Of a stretch of 64,000 nt of DNA, positions 7,544 to 16,703 are shown in pieces (the first letter of the stretch is position 1; each line of letters opens with the position of its first letter). The notes beneath the pieces were generated by a model. That model saw nothing but the letters and a program-made list of their open reading frames with translations, was not told where the DNA came from and ran no database searches. This stretch comes from Nostoc sp. T09 (GTDB lineage: Bacteria > Cyanobacteriota > Cyanobacteriia > Cyanobacteriales > Nostocaceae), in the NCBI RefSeq assembly GCF_002154695.1, contig NZ_MTAV01000055.1, positions 23,307 to 87,306 of the forward strand, read 5' to 3'. The translations under genes and the position numbers were made by a program.

Positions 7544-8896
7544 TTAATTTTCAGGCTTGCCTTCGCCTTCACTAAGCTTCTGCCAAGGTGAACGCCTGTT
7601 AGGTTTAGATTTTATCTCTTCGCTTTTTTCTTTAGGTATCCGCATCTGTTCAATTACTGGTTGCATTGCAGAATTAGACATTTGCAATGTTGAAAGAGGT
7701 ATCCGCATCTGTTCAATTACTTGTTGCATTGTCGAATTAGACATTTGCAATGTTGAAAGAGGTATCCGTATCTGTTCAATTACTTGTTGCATTGCCGAAT
7801 TAGGCATTTGCAATGTTGAAAGAGGTATCCGCATCTGTTCAATTACTTGTTGCATTGCCGAATTAGACATTTGCAATGTTGAAAGAGGTATCCGCTGTTC
7901 AAATGCTTTTTTTAGCTCAGAATCAGTTATCTCTATATTTTCAATTACTTGCCTAGAAGTCTCACATTCTTGTTCATCAATCAATTCAATATCGGCAATT
8001 GTATTTGTTTCTTCGATTGATCGTGGATCAATCTCCAGCATCAATTTCTCCTTAGCTATTTCAAGAAAACGTTGAGTTCGATACATCCAAAATGGCTGTT
8101 TCACATATTCCTGAAATTCACGTCTTAGTTCTATGTGTGGAGCAACTGTCTCTCCATTTTTCTTTATCCACCAGTCTTCTTTTTTCTCCCCTGTTACAAA
8201 AACAATTGGTCGAGACTCTTTTTGTGCAAAAGTTAATATTTGTTTCCAAAGAAGCAAGTCTCCATACTTCCGTTCATCCTTCTTGTCTTTAGCATCCATA
8301 AAGCCAGGAGGTTGTAATTTTTTGTACCTATCTTCGGCTTCCTTATACAGGCTCTGCAAAGTTGGCTCATCGTAAGGTTCTCCTACTTTTGAATCAAATA
8401 GTGACAAAAGTCTTTCCAAAATACTGTCTTTGTCTGCATCAAGTGGAGAATGAGCATTGGCAAGTTCATTTATCTTTTCTCGAAAAGCTTTTTCCACCTC
8501 ATCCACTGCATTAAGATAGTTTTTCTGCACATCAAACAAATACGCCACTTCAGCAGCTACAATCCTTCCTGCTTGGTTAAGATTACCTCGAAGACTGCTA
8601 AAGCTGTGTTGTTCAGACTTCCATTTCTCAAGTGCTGATAAAGCTTTGTGAAAAGATGCTGCCTCTGAATCAATGATTTCTTCTCGCCGTCTAAAAAACT
8701 CGTCGGCTACTTGATAAGGTAGCCAAATCCTGTTTTGAAGATGTTCCAGTATTTTTAGGAAATCCTCTACGGTAGAACGCGATACTCGATATAAATCCAA
8801 GAGAAAATTTGTATCAAACACAAAAATGGCATTTTCCCATAACTTTGAAAAATCAGCCTCAGATGGCCGAAGTCTCCAGGAGAATAAGTTTCTCAT
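7544..8896 (-). CDS. PIN-like domain protein with C-terminal 21-residue repeats
   Basis: A 450-residue protein. The N-terminus has FDTNFLLDLYRVS (around residues 27-39), the first acidic motif of PIN-fold nucleases, followed by a long helical region, then KYGDLLLWKQIL and FVTGEKKEDWW near 212-245, matching the large PIN-like (DUF4935/PIN_8) family of probable RNases. Residues about 337-420 are four near-identical 21-residue repeats of the form RIPLSTLQMSNSAMQQVIEQM with one wrong letter tolerated per copy, probably a coiled-coil or interaction region. Its role is unknown; related PIN-like proteins occur in accessory and defence regions. It is alone on this strand, next to a toxin-antitoxin remnant, and is not clearly in an operon. 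Confidence 0.72.
   Translation of the reverse strand: MRNLFSWRLRPSEADFSKLWENAIFVFDTNFLLDLYRVSRSTVEDFLKILEHLQNRIWLPYQVADEFFRRREEIIDSEAASFHKALSALEKWKSEQHSFSSLRGNLNQAGRIVAAEVAYLFDVQKNYLNAVDEVEKAFREKINELANAHSPLDADKDSILERLLSLFDSKVGEPYDEPTLQSLYKEAEDRYKKLQPPGFMDAKDKKDERKYGDLLLWKQILTFAQKESRPIVFVTGEKKEDWWIKKNGETVAPHIELRREFQEYVKQPFWMYRTQRFLEIAKEKLMLEIDPRSIEETNTIADIELIDEQECETSRQVIENIEITDSELKKAFEQRIPLSTLQMSNSAMQQVIEQMRIPLSTLQMPNSAMQQVIEQIRIPLSTLQMSNSTMQQVIEQMRIPLSTLQMSNSAMQPVIEQMRIPKEKSEEIKSKPNRRSPWQKLSEGEGKPEN
7635..7886 (-). repeat. Tandem 63-bp repeat, four copies, inside the PIN gene
   Basis: Copies start at 7635, 7698, 7761 and 7824 and a fifth partial copy starts at 7887; each begins GGTATCCGYATCTGTTCAAT on the plus strand. 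The period is exactly 63 bases, so the reading frame of the PIN gene is kept and the protein repeats every 21 residues. Differences between copies are only a few bases, implying recent expansion. Confidence 0.95.
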
Positions 8897-9104
8897 GTAC
8901 AGCGCATTAGATTAAGAATTTGAGTATGATTTAATGTTAAAAACTGAATCCTGTACATCCGAATATTTACGGCAAAATAATTAAATAAGTTACAAGGCTT
9001 ACACTAACTTTGTTTAAAACCACGCTGTAAACAATACGCAATATGCTTCTACTTAAGACGTTGTTATAATTTAAATACGATCACACTCTCTCCTAATTTC
9101 CACT
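8897..9104. other. Start of a 572-base gene-poor region
   Basis: Between the PIN gene (start at 8896) and the ABC exporter (end at 9469) no intact gene is seen. This first part is AT-rich and probably holds the PIN promoter. The rest contains the Rieske remnant and one copy of a dispersed repeat, listed separately. Confidence 0.4.
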
Positions 9105-9197
9105 ATGCAATTTGCAGACTTCTGGTATATTGTCGCACTCAGCGAACAACTACAACCTAACACGGTATTAGTGCGATCGCTTTTAGTTTCGCAGTGA
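9105..9197 (+). pseudogene. N-terminal remnant of a Rieske oxygenase gene
   Basis: ATG at 9105 opens a 30-codon frame, MQFADFWYIVALSEQLQPNT..., ending at TGA 9195-9197. The FWYIVALSEQL start is typical of Rieske aromatic-ring oxygenases, which usually begin NFWYpValseeL and continue into the CxH motif. The frame breaks down right after a GCGATCGC octamer (9175-9182) and no Rieske motif follows. The call rests on a short N-terminal resemblance only. Confidence 0.5.
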
Positions 9198-9229
9198 GAA
9201 TGCACAACCCACCCAAGCGATGGCTTCAG

Positions 9230-9306
9230 AAGAACGCGCTGTATTTAGATTAATTTGAAAAATTGGCAAGATGAATGGAATACAGGCTTTAGTTTAGCGA
9301 TCGCAT
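9230..9306. repeat. Dispersed repeat, copy A
   Basis: About 77 bases, from AAGAACGC through ATTAGATTAATTTGAAAA to AGTTTAGCGATCGCAT, recur in the same orientation at 12772-12848 with roughly 85 percent identity by eye. The two copies bracket the ABC exporter and the lipid-A-disaccharide-synthase-related gene. Confidence 0.75.
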
Positions 9307-9468
9307 TCCTACTTTGTTATTTAAATTCCTGAATTGCGAAACTACGTGAAAATAAAGTTTTAAGATTATTTTCTGCCGAAAGCGACAAAAGCGGGATCAA
9401 AGGTTTTGTAAGTCTGCGTCATCTAAATTTACAACGTGTGCCAAAATGCAGGTATCTTAGCACACACC

Positions 9469-11220
9469 CTACTCCCTACTCCCTCCCACATCTGTAGAGT
9501 AAAACTGTTGGGCATAAAAACGGGCATAGCGTCCTTCTTGAGACAGGAGGGAGGTGTGAGTACCAGCTTCAACCACCTGTCCTTGTTCTAGTACGAGAAT
9601 GCAGTCAGCCCTACGAACGCTGCTCAAGCGATGGGCAATAATAAACACGGTACGGTTTTGCATCACTCGCTCGATCGCTTCTTGAACCAGTGCTTCTGAC
9701 TCTGAATCTAAGGCAGAAGTAGCTTCATCTAGGATGAGAATTCGCGGATCGTTGACAATCGCTCTGGCGATCGCTAATCTTTGGCGTTGTCCGCCGGATA
9801 GGTTAACTCCACGCTCGCCTACCCAGCTATGGTAACCTTGGGAAAATTGGCTGATAAACGAGTGAGCGTTGGCAATCTTTGCTGCTTCCTCAATTGCCGT
9901 TAAATTTAATTCTTCCTGACCATAACCAATATTTTCGGCGATCGTTCCTGAAAACAGGGTAATGTCTTGGGGAACAATGCCAATTTGACGGCGCAAGCTG
10001 GTGATTGTGACATCGCGGATATCAATATCATCAATGAGAATTTCACCTACTTGAGGGTCATAGAAGCGAAGTAAAAGGCTAATTAAAGTCGATTTGCCCG
10101 CCCCAGAAGCACCAACTAAGGCAATGACATTGCCAGGAGAAGCGTGCAGACAGAGATCCTTGAGAACTGGCTGGCTAGGATCGTAGGCGAAATTGACATG
10201 ACGATACTCTACCTTGCCAGCAACTCGTGGCAGTTCCTTCGCATTCGGTTTTTCGCTTAAACTAGGCTGCTTCGCCATCAATTCAAAGATGCGTTCGACG
10301 GAAGCTTCGGTCTGTTTGTACTCGTTGTAATTGCTAATCAACATGTCGATTGGCTGAATCAGTATAGCCACAGCAGCTAAGAAACTGATAAAGCCTTGAG
10401 CTGTCAGCTGATTCTGAGAAATCTGCCATCCTCCTAATAGAAACAGCAGCATAATACTAACTGCTTCTAAAAAACCGACAACGGGAAACTGAATCGATTT
10501 GAGTTGTAGAGCGCGATACTTAGCTTGACGATTGCGTTCTGCTTCCTGATTGAATCGCTTGACTTCATACCCTTGTGCTGCAAAAGCTTGAACGACGCGA
10601 ATCCCAGCAAATACTTCAGTTAGCAACGCCGACAAATTAGAAACCTGATTTTGACTCTGGCGAGATAGTACGAGTAATCGCTGACCAAATGCTCCAATCA
10701 ACCAAGCCATCAAGGGAGCCAAAATCAAACCTGCAAGGGTGAGTTGCCAATTCAGGTAGAGCATGTAAATGGGAATCGCAATTACCTGCAAGATATTGGA
10801 AAGAAACTGATGGGATAACTTTTCCACAATCTCGCCTACGCGATCGATATCTTCAGTCAGCCGATAAGTGAGGTCTCCCGTCTGTGAGGTTTCAAAATAA
10901 TCCAATCCGAGTTTATGCAGGTGGGCGTAAATCCGCTTACGCAAGTCAAAAACCATATTCAGGGAGGCAGCGATCGTGAAGACATTCTGCCCGTATTGAC
11001 AAAGCCCTCGCAGCAAAAATACTAAAGTGGCTAGTCCGAGCCAGTAAGCAATCTGGTTAACATTTCCCTGGCCAAGAAAAAAAGCGACCTGACCTGCTAA
11101 ATAGGGTATTGCTAGGGTGAATAACACAAATCCTAAGATACAAGCCAATCCCCGAATTAACAGCGGCCATTGGGGCCACAGATAAGGTAACAGTTGCCAG
11201 TAACTAGAGCGGACTTTCAT
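9469..11220 (-). CDS. ABC exporter, fused membrane and ATPase domains
   Basis: A 583-residue half-transporter of the MsbA/lipid-multidrug exporter type. Residues 1-310 form the six-helix transmembrane domain, ending in the EYKQTEASVERIFEL linker. The ATPase follows with Walker A GASGAGKST, Q-loop PQDITLFSG, signature LSGGQRQR, Walker B ILILDEATSALD and the switch histidine in IIAHRLSS. It should act as a homodimer in the inner membrane; lipids, peptides or drugs are possible substrates and the sequence does not decide. The ATG at 11220 gives a standard N-terminus. It lies 140 bases downstream of the lipid-A-disaccharide-synthase-related gene on the same strand, separated by repeats, so cotranscription is possible. 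Confidence 0.93.
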   Translation of the reverse strand: MKVRSSYWQLLPYLWPQWPLLIRGLACILGFVLFTLAIPYLAGQVAFFLGQGNVNQIAYWLGLATLVFLLRGLCQYGQNVFTIAASLNMVFDLRKRIYAHLHKLGLDYFETSQTGDLTYRLTEDIDRVGEIVEKLSHQFLSNILQVIAIPIYMLYLNWQLTLAGLILAPLMAWLIGAFGQRLLVLSRQSQNQVSNLSALLTEVFAGIRVVQAFAAQGYEVKRFNQEAERNRQAKYRALQLKSIQFPVVGFLEAVSIMLLFLLGGWQISQNQLTAQGFISFLAAVAILIQPIDMLISNYNEYKQTEASVERIFELMAKQPSLSEKPNAKELPRVAGKVEYRHVNFAYDPSQPVLKDLCLHASPGNVIALVGASGAGKSTLISLLLRFYDPQVGEILIDDIDIRDVTITSLRRQIGIVPQDITLFSGTIAENIGYGQEELNLTAIEEAAKIANAHSFISQFSQGYHSWVGERGVNLSGGQRQRLAIARAIVNDPRILILDEATSALDSESEALVQEAIERVMQNRTVFIIAHRLSSVRRADCILVLEQGQVVEAGTHTSLLSQEGRYARFYAQQFYSTDVGGSRE

Positions 11221-11230
11221 AGGTAAGTAA

Positions 11231-11339
11231 GAATTCAGGAGTCAGGAGTCAGAATTTAGGAGTTAGGAGTCAGAATCGAAGTGCGTTACGGCGTTAGCCT
11301 ATCACACCATGTTACCCAACCGTGCCGACTCCTGAATTC
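11231..11339. repeat. Heptamer-type tandem repeats with inverted copy
   Basis: 11231-11275 contains overlapping GGAGTCA/GGAGTTA units, the cyanobacterial short tandem repeat type. The 13-mer GAATTCAGGAGTC at 11231-11243 recurs as its exact reverse complement at 11327-11339, so the whole intergenic stretch between the two minus-strand genes could fold into a long-loop hairpin. Confidence 0.8.
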
Positions 11340-11361
11340 TGGCGCAATTTCTACTTGATTT

Positions 11362-12579
11362 CTACTCAGTTTCTCCTAGAGAATTTAGTAGAAAGCGGGC
11401 AATTCTCTCAGATGCGCCGGGTGGGCCAAATCGCTCAGGGCCATTTTCTTTGCATTTAGCGAGGTAATCTGAATCTTGTAAAGTTTCAACTACTCGTTTA
11501 GCTGCTTGCTTGAGAATCTCAGGGGTTGCTGGCTTAGTGCCGATGGTTTGGGCAGAAAAGCCCAACAGCCGTGTTTGCGCTTCTGCAAATTGATAGGTAA
11601 ATTGAGGGCCCTCTCCGGCAATCTGGATGATAGGTTTCCCGATCGCTACAGCTTGCTCCACTGCCAACCCTGCCATACCAATCACGAGAGTAGAGTAACA
11701 TAGGATGTCACTGAAGGCATCTGAATAACATCTCACTTCCACAATCGGTGATTCGTCAGGAGAATTTCCTGGAGGAGAATAAGTGAGTATGCCTTGAGTC
11801 AGCTGCCAACCTTGACTTTTGGCAATGTCGTCTAGTTGCTCCATCAAACCCGGTATCAAGGCTGCACGAAATTGTAATCCTGACTCAGGCATCAACTTGG
11901 CGATTTCTACCACTAGTTGCAACTGCAAACAAAAATTTCGCGCGGCTTCAGGCATCCGTGACCCTGGGAGAAGAGCGATCGCTCTCTCGTCCGGTTTCAG
12001 GTGCAAGTCTTTGCCAGTGGGGACAAGGCGATCTAAAGCCGGAATGCCAGCAACCTGAGCTTTAGTTAAACCTTGCCGTTGGAGATCATAAGCCGTATAG
12101 GAATCCTTGGTAAAAACTGCCAGACATCGAGAAGAATTAAGATCGTGCCACAGCAGCGGATTGAGACGCAATCGCCCTTCATAGAGAGCAGAAAGACAAG
12201 AGATAAACGAAACGAAGGGACGCTTTGTTAAGTAAGCAAACGTCTGGGAGACAAAATCCCCAGTAGCCATAATCAAATCGCAGTTGGGAGCATACTGCAA
12301 CACCGCATGTAACTGTCGCCACGTTAACCCAACCAATCCCGATTGAAAATCTTTGAGCAAATAGAGGCGGTTCATGTAAAAGAATCCGCCTGAGGGCATT
12401 GTTTGTGTAGGGCCAATAATGGGAATGTCCAAGCTGCGGTAAGCTTTTCCTTCACCCACAATCGGCATTGCTGCCATCTCAATAGAAGGACATAATTGGC
12501 GGAGGGTCTGAATAACATGAGAGGTGTGGTTGTCCTCTCCGTGGCCGTTACTGATAAACAAGATTCGCTTAGAAGGCAT
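11362..12579 (-). CDS. Lipid-A-disaccharide synthase-related glycosyltransferase
   Basis: A 405-residue protein beginning KRILFISNGHGEDNHT, the signature of the cyanobacterial lipid-A-disaccharide-synthase-related family (a GT-B fold like LpxB). Other family stretches are IMATGDFVSQTFAYL, LLPGSRMPEA and, near the C-terminus, AGEGPQFTYQFAEAQTRLLG. The true activity of this family is not established; LpxB joins two acylated glucosamines, whereas these relatives may build another glycolipid. It is upstream of the ABC exporter on the same strand, which would fit synthesis and export of an envelope lipid, though that is inference. Confidence 0.85.
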   Translation of the reverse strand: MPSKRILFISNGHGEDNHTSHVIQTLRQLCPSIEMAAMPIVGEGKAYRSLDIPIIGPTQTMPSGGFFYMNRLYLLKDFQSGLVGLTWRQLHAVLQYAPNCDLIMATGDFVSQTFAYLTKRPFVSFISCLSALYEGRLRLNPLLWHDLNSSRCLAVFTKDSYTAYDLQRQGLTKAQVAGIPALDRLVPTGKDLHLKPDERAIALLPGSRMPEAARNFCLQLQLVVEIAKLMPESGLQFRAALIPGLMEQLDDIAKSQGWQLTQGILTYSPPGNSPDESPIVEVRCYSDAFSDILCYSTLVIGMAGLAVEQAVAIGKPIIQIAGEGPQFTYQFAEAQTRLLGFSAQTIGTKPATPEILKQAAKRVVETLQDSDYLAKCKENGPERFGPPGASERIARFLLNSLGETE

Positions 12580-12984
12580 CTTGGGATTTGGATAAGTCTA
12601 AAATGCTTGGTGAGATCTTTAACTTACATTGGGTGAGTACGGCAGAAAGTAGTGAAGCTGTCACCAGCCGCCATATAACGGCTGAAACCTTAAAATTGAG
12701 CGAAGAAGCATTGAACGCAAGTCATGGTAGTCGCTGTTTGCACCACCGTGTAACCAAACCTAAGGCTCCATAAGAACGCACTGATATTAGATTAATTTGA
12801 AAACTTGGCAAAATGAATAGAATACTGACTTTAGTTTAGCGATCGCATCAATGCATCAAAATTAAGATTAACCCTCATTGTTAAAGATAGTTGCGATGTG
12901 GTCAGACCTAGAAATTCTCAACTATTTCATTGTTGTACAGCAAAATGCCGTACAACAAAATTTATCTTCAATCAGAGGAATAAT
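12580..12984. other. Gene-poor region with repeat copy B
   Basis: Between the glycosyltransferase start and the end of the sucrose-phosphate synthase gene there is no convincing gene. A 61-codon frame at 12588-12773 lacks any recognisable feature. Copy B of the dispersed repeat is at 12772-12848; the remainder is AT-rich. Confidence 0.45.
12772..12848. repeat. Dispersed repeat, copy B
   Basis: Same orientation partner of the element at 9230-9306, starting AAGAACGCACTG and ending GTTTAGCGATCGCAT. Both include a HIP1 octamer at the right end. Confidence 0.75.
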
Positions 12985-15243
12985 TTAAAAGGATAAGACT
13001 CCTTCTGTAATTGCCTCACTGCGTTTTTGCATTTCTGGATCGACATGTCCGTTCATTTCAAAATCGGTTTGAGATAAAGTCCCAAAAAAGTCGTAGTGAT
13101 CGAATGCTTCCAAAATGCCCCAAGCATACTGCCCTTGAGCAAAGTAAACTTGTGGATAGTTACGCAATTTTTCAATTTCTTGGCTGTAGTTACCAACAAC
13201 CACAGCTAACGTATTACCAGCAAGCATCGATTCGTCATTACCTGATGCACCTGCTACTAAAAACCGTTTAATTGGTAATCCCCACTTCAAAGCACAATAA
13301 CGAATTGCGTCTCCTTTGGAAGCCCGAATCGGTAACAAGTCTAGATACATATTGTGACTATAAATACCTTTAACGTGGAGCCGATGCCGTCGCAAATGAC
13401 GCATGATTTCCCGGAAACCCACGGATTTTTCTTCATCGATAAAGTAGCTAATCTTGAACTTACCTTGGGTTTCTGGAGGTTGCAACGTTACTCCTGGCAG
13501 TTCCTCCATTACTTGCCGTACTGCGTCTGGTTGCCAACGATAACTGATGTGTCTTTGCCAGTTCATATCAGGAATTACCTGCGGACCGTAGTAGATTTCG
13601 CTACCTGTCGAGACAATTAGCAAATCTGGCATTGGAAACCGATATTCTTCCAACATCTCTAAGGAACTATCTAGATTGCGTCCAGTAGCAATTCCTACTC
13701 CTGTGGTGTGACCTTCATTATGTAGTCGCTCGATTAATTTTTGCAGTGCATCTGAGTCACCTAATAGGGTATTATCGATTTCGCAAACAAAGAACCGATC
13801 TGCGGTTGGTAAGCGGTTTTTATCGGGTATGTTCCAATCAGTCAGGTTGCTTGCTGGTCCTTGGCGCAAGGGACTGAGCATAGATTGGACTCGCCGTTGT
13901 GGTAGTTGACGCACATATTCTAGGTAGCGTTCTACATGGGTATCCCAAGAGAAATTTTCTCGTACCCTACTTAAACCATTACTAGACCAACGTTGCCATT
14001 GTTCGGTATCGGTCAGGGCTGTTCGCAAAGCATCTTGAATCTGCTTAATATCGAGGGGATCGATTAACAGACCATTGTCACAAGCCGCCAATATATCTCG
14101 CGGCCCACCATCGGATGTGGCAATAATTGGCACACCGCAGGCTGTAGCTTCGATTAAAGTCAAACCAAATGGCTCAGTTAATGCTGGATTGATAAATACT
14201 CCTTGTGTTTTTGCCAGCAATCGATAGAGTTCTGGCACTTCATCAGCGGTGTGGTGTTTAGGATAAGCGATGTAACCGTAAAGGTCGTAGCGGTCTATTA
14301 ACTGGAAGATTTCTGTGAGTACTTGACGCGACCCTGATTCCATCGTGGTGATGTCATCTCGGTTTCCTAAGACAAGGACTAGGTTCGCTAAGTGACGCAA
14401 CTGTGGATCTTCGCCATAGGCTTTGACCAAAGTCCCAACATTTTTACGCATCGCCGGACGGGAAATCGCCATAATCATCGGCTTTTGCGGGTCTTTAAGA
14501 AATCGCTGCAAATCTTTATATATAGGCGGTTCCTGCCAATTTTGGGGAACTGGGTAGAAGCGTTCCAGTGCTACCCCAGGAGCAATTACAACCATCCGTT
14601 GTGGTTGATAGTGGTCGTAAATGCCGTATTGCTGCGTTACTTCTTGATTGGTACTGGCAATAATTAATGCTGCACTAGCAAGTGTGGTTTCTTCTGCTTC
14701 GATTCTTGCATTGATATGAAAATAGTTTTCAATAACTTCCGGTTTCGTTCCCTGTTCTAACAATCGTTGTTGCTTCACACGTCCCAGGGAGTGACCTGTA
14801 TGCACAAGTGGGATACCTAACCAACCAGAAACCCGACAACCCACATATCCCGCATCAGCGTAATGGGTATGAATTACATGAGGTAATTTACCAATTTGGC
14901 GCAGGTGTCTGAGTAACTCATCAGCAAAGTTATCCAAATGCGGCCACAGAACTTCTTTGCGCAGATAGCGACGCGGACCGCAGTTCAGGCGAATAATTTG
15001 AGCTTTGTCAGAAATAACTTCTACAGGTTTGGCATAGTCAGGGCTAACTTTTGGATCGTTGACTAAACGGGTAACTAGGTCTACGCGTTCTACTTGTGGG
15101 TTTTCAGCTAAGGCTTGAGCGAGTTCTAGCACATATTTCGTTTGTCCGCCTGTATCAGCATCTCGTCCTAATTCTAAATTGTGGCTCCGAATTAACCCAT
15201 GAACGCTGACTAGTAAAATATACAGGCCTGAGCTATTTGACAT
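12985..15243 (-). CDS. sps: Sucrose-phosphate synthase, bidomainal
   Basis: Makes sucrose-6-phosphate from a nucleotide-glucose and fructose-6-phosphate; sucrose is an osmolyte and transport sugar in these bacteria. The 752-residue protein has a GT4 domain (residues 1 to about 460) with ELGRDADTGGQTKYVLELAQ near the N-terminus and the E-x7-E donor motif in EPFGLTLIEA, followed by a phosphatase-like HAD domain (about 480-735). That second domain looks inactive: the DxD nucleophile motif reads EIDNT (Asp to Glu), and the later GDSGND motif reads GASGND. This matches the known degenerate phosphatase domain of the Synechocystis enzyme, so a separate sucrose phosphatase is expected elsewhere. It is monocistronic, with about 550 bases of noncoding DNA upstream. 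Confidence 0.92.
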   Translation of the reverse strand: MSNSSGLYILLVSVHGLIRSHNLELGRDADTGGQTKYVLELAQALAENPQVERVDLVTRLVNDPKVSPDYAKPVEVISDKAQIIRLNCGPRRYLRKEVLWPHLDNFADELLRHLRQIGKLPHVIHTHYADAGYVGCRVSGWLGIPLVHTGHSLGRVKQQRLLEQGTKPEVIENYFHINARIEAEETTLASAALIIASTNQEVTQQYGIYDHYQPQRMVVIAPGVALERFYPVPQNWQEPPIYKDLQRFLKDPQKPMIMAISRPAMRKNVGTLVKAYGEDPQLRHLANLVLVLGNRDDITTMESGSRQVLTEIFQLIDRYDLYGYIAYPKHHTADEVPELYRLLAKTQGVFINPALTEPFGLTLIEATACGVPIIATSDGGPRDILAACDNGLLIDPLDIKQIQDALRTALTDTEQWQRWSSNGLSRVRENFSWDTHVERYLEYVRQLPQRRVQSMLSPLRQGPASNLTDWNIPDKNRLPTADRFFVCEIDNTLLGDSDALQKLIERLHNEGHTTGVGIATGRNLDSSLEMLEEYRFPMPDLLIVSTGSEIYYGPQVIPDMNWQRHISYRWQPDAVRQVMEELPGVTLQPPETQGKFKISYFIDEEKSVGFREIMRHLRRHRLHVKGIYSHNMYLDLLPIRASKGDAIRYCALKWGLPIKRFLVAGASGNDESMLAGNTLAVVVGNYSQEIEKLRNYPQVYFAQGQYAWGILEAFDHYDFFGTLSQTDFEMNGHVDPEMQKRSEAITEGVLSF

Positions 15244-15870
15244 TGTGCATTCCTCAACGTGACTGCATTAAAGCCTAGGTACAGCTTCTAATAGAGATGG
15301 CTGTTAACCGCTACAGGTAAATAAATAATTATTTAGGTCTTTGCAGATTATAAAACAGATTTTCCCTAAGCAAAGGTAGATATTTCACTTAGGGCAGCTA
15401 GTACTGCTGCACAGAATTCAAAATCCAATATTTAAAAGATACAGCGGTTTTTACTTGAATAACCTATAGCTTAGAAGCACAATCTACTAGACTGCTTGCA
15501 AATAAATGAATAAGACTAAAATTAACCACAAATTTATGCAGGTAAATACCGAGATTTATTAGTGTCAATTTGTTTTAAAATTGGGCACTGGGCTTTGATT
15601 TTTATGCTTGGTTATGTGATTTTTCTGTGATTAATTGAGTTGAAAAATTCTTACCTGAGGAAGATACGAAACCTCTACTCATACTTTTCGCTGTATTTAC
15701 AGCAGATTGCAAAGGAGTGACGTAAAAATTATCGTAGTCAATGTCAAATATTCATCTCGGAAATACCGCAAGGTAATAAATACCGGATTCAATGCTGACT
15801 GTTGGTAAACGCGGCAATCATAAAACGATCGCATTCCGATTCTGTTCAAAATATCTGTTTTACCAGGGGC
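15244..15870. other. Noncoding region upstream of sucrose-phosphate synthase
   Basis: No gene seen. The DNA is AT-rich and probably includes the promoter of the minus-strand sucrose-phosphate synthase gene; short frames near 15802-16144 have no coding character and cross a dispersed repeat. Confidence 0.4.
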
Positions 15871-15898
15871 GATGTCTGCGACGGGCTACGCCTACGCA
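15871..15898 (+). repeat. Dispersed 27-bp repeat, left copy
   Basis: The 27-base core ATGTCTGCGACGGGCTACGC followed by CTACGCA occurs here and, inverted with one mismatch, at 16704-16730, on either side of the 130-residue gene. This is a common intergenic element type in Nostoc. Confidence 0.85.
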
Positions 15899-16052
15899 TA
15901 CCCTGGATTGCACAAAGAGCAAACGCGATTGATTTACAAGACGAGACGCGATTCATCGCGTTTTTACAAGAGGGGATTTTTCAAGGCGATCGCTGCTGGC
16001 ACAGTTTCGCCTAGGATAACCAAAGCACCTGAAATAATTTTGATGGTTTTGC

Positions 16053-16115
16053 TTCACAACACAAGTCTTATTCGTTCACAACACAAATCCATTCATTCAC
16101 AACACAAGTTGATTC
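16053..16115 (+). repeat. Three tandem 21-bp repeats
   Basis: Three adjacent 21-base units share TTCACAACACAA as the core (starting near 16053, 16074 and 16095). They lie about 150 bases upstream of the 16265 gene. They could be binding sites or a minisatellite; nothing in the sequence settles which. Confidence 0.8.
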
Positions 16116-16264
16116 TCAACGATTTGTTGTCTAGCGTCGTGTAATTACTGAGCTAGCAATCCAAGTCTTATAAAAAAACACCTTTTTTTGCAAGTTTTAC
16201 TGAACAATTAAATTGTCCCATTGAGACACCCTAGAAAGATAAGTTTAGTAAAAGGTGTGCATTA

Positions 16265-16657
16265 ATGCCACGCAAAAAAAGAACATCTTCTGTGCTAGAA
16301 AAAACCGAACAGAGAGTAATCGGATTTAAATTGATTGATTCCAGCCTCGACTTTGGTGATTCCATCAGTTTAAACCATTTAACCCAGTTAACTGGGCAAC
16401 TCCGCGACCAGATCGACCAGTATAATATGATGTTAACCGCCCTTGACTCGGCAAAGGCAGAAATACAAATTCTTGAAAAAACCATTCGCGAAACTTCAGA
16501 ACGCTTGGTCAGTGGTGTGGTGTTGAAGTATGGCAAAGACAGCCGAGAATACGAGATGACAGGCGGGGTACGCAAAAGCGAGCGCATTCGTAAAGCCACT
16601 ATTACTCGGTTAAAATCGACCGCAGACTCAAAAGCGGCTTCTACACAGACGGCGTAA
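16265..16657 (+). CDS. Hypothetical coiled-coil protein
   Basis: A 130-residue basic protein: KR-rich N-terminus, a helical heptad-like centre (residues about 45-85, LTGQLRDQIDQYNMMLTALD then KAEIQILEKTI) and a C-terminal GGVRKSERIRK stretch with many lysines and arginines. I have an impression of similar proteins in several cyanobacteria but cannot name the family. The basic tail suggests nucleic-acid contact. It is flanked by inverted copies of a 27-base repeat and sits next to an insertion sequence, so it may belong to a mobile or rearranged segment. Confidence 0.6.
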   Translation: MPRKKRTSSVLEKTEQRVIGFKLIDSSLDFGDSISLNHLTQLTGQLRDQIDQYNMMLTALDSAKAEIQILEKTIRETSERLVSGVVLKYGKDSREYEMTGGVRKSERIRKATITRLKSTADSKAASTQTA

Positions 16658-16703
16658 CGAGCAACAAGTCGACATCATTCATGGTGAATGATGCCCATTG
16701 CTT

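Noticed and set aside
7557..8075. Plus-strand frame of 172 codons opposite the PIN gene
   Set aside because: It is the antisense of the 63-bp repeats; periodic sequence keeps several frames open and the residue pattern has no family resemblance.
12588..12773. 61-codon plus-strand frame
   Set aside because: No coding character or resemblance, and it ends in the dispersed repeat copy B.
15802..16144. Two overlapping plus-strand frames
   Set aside because: They run through the 27-bp repeat and the 21-bp tandem repeats and have no protein-like composition.
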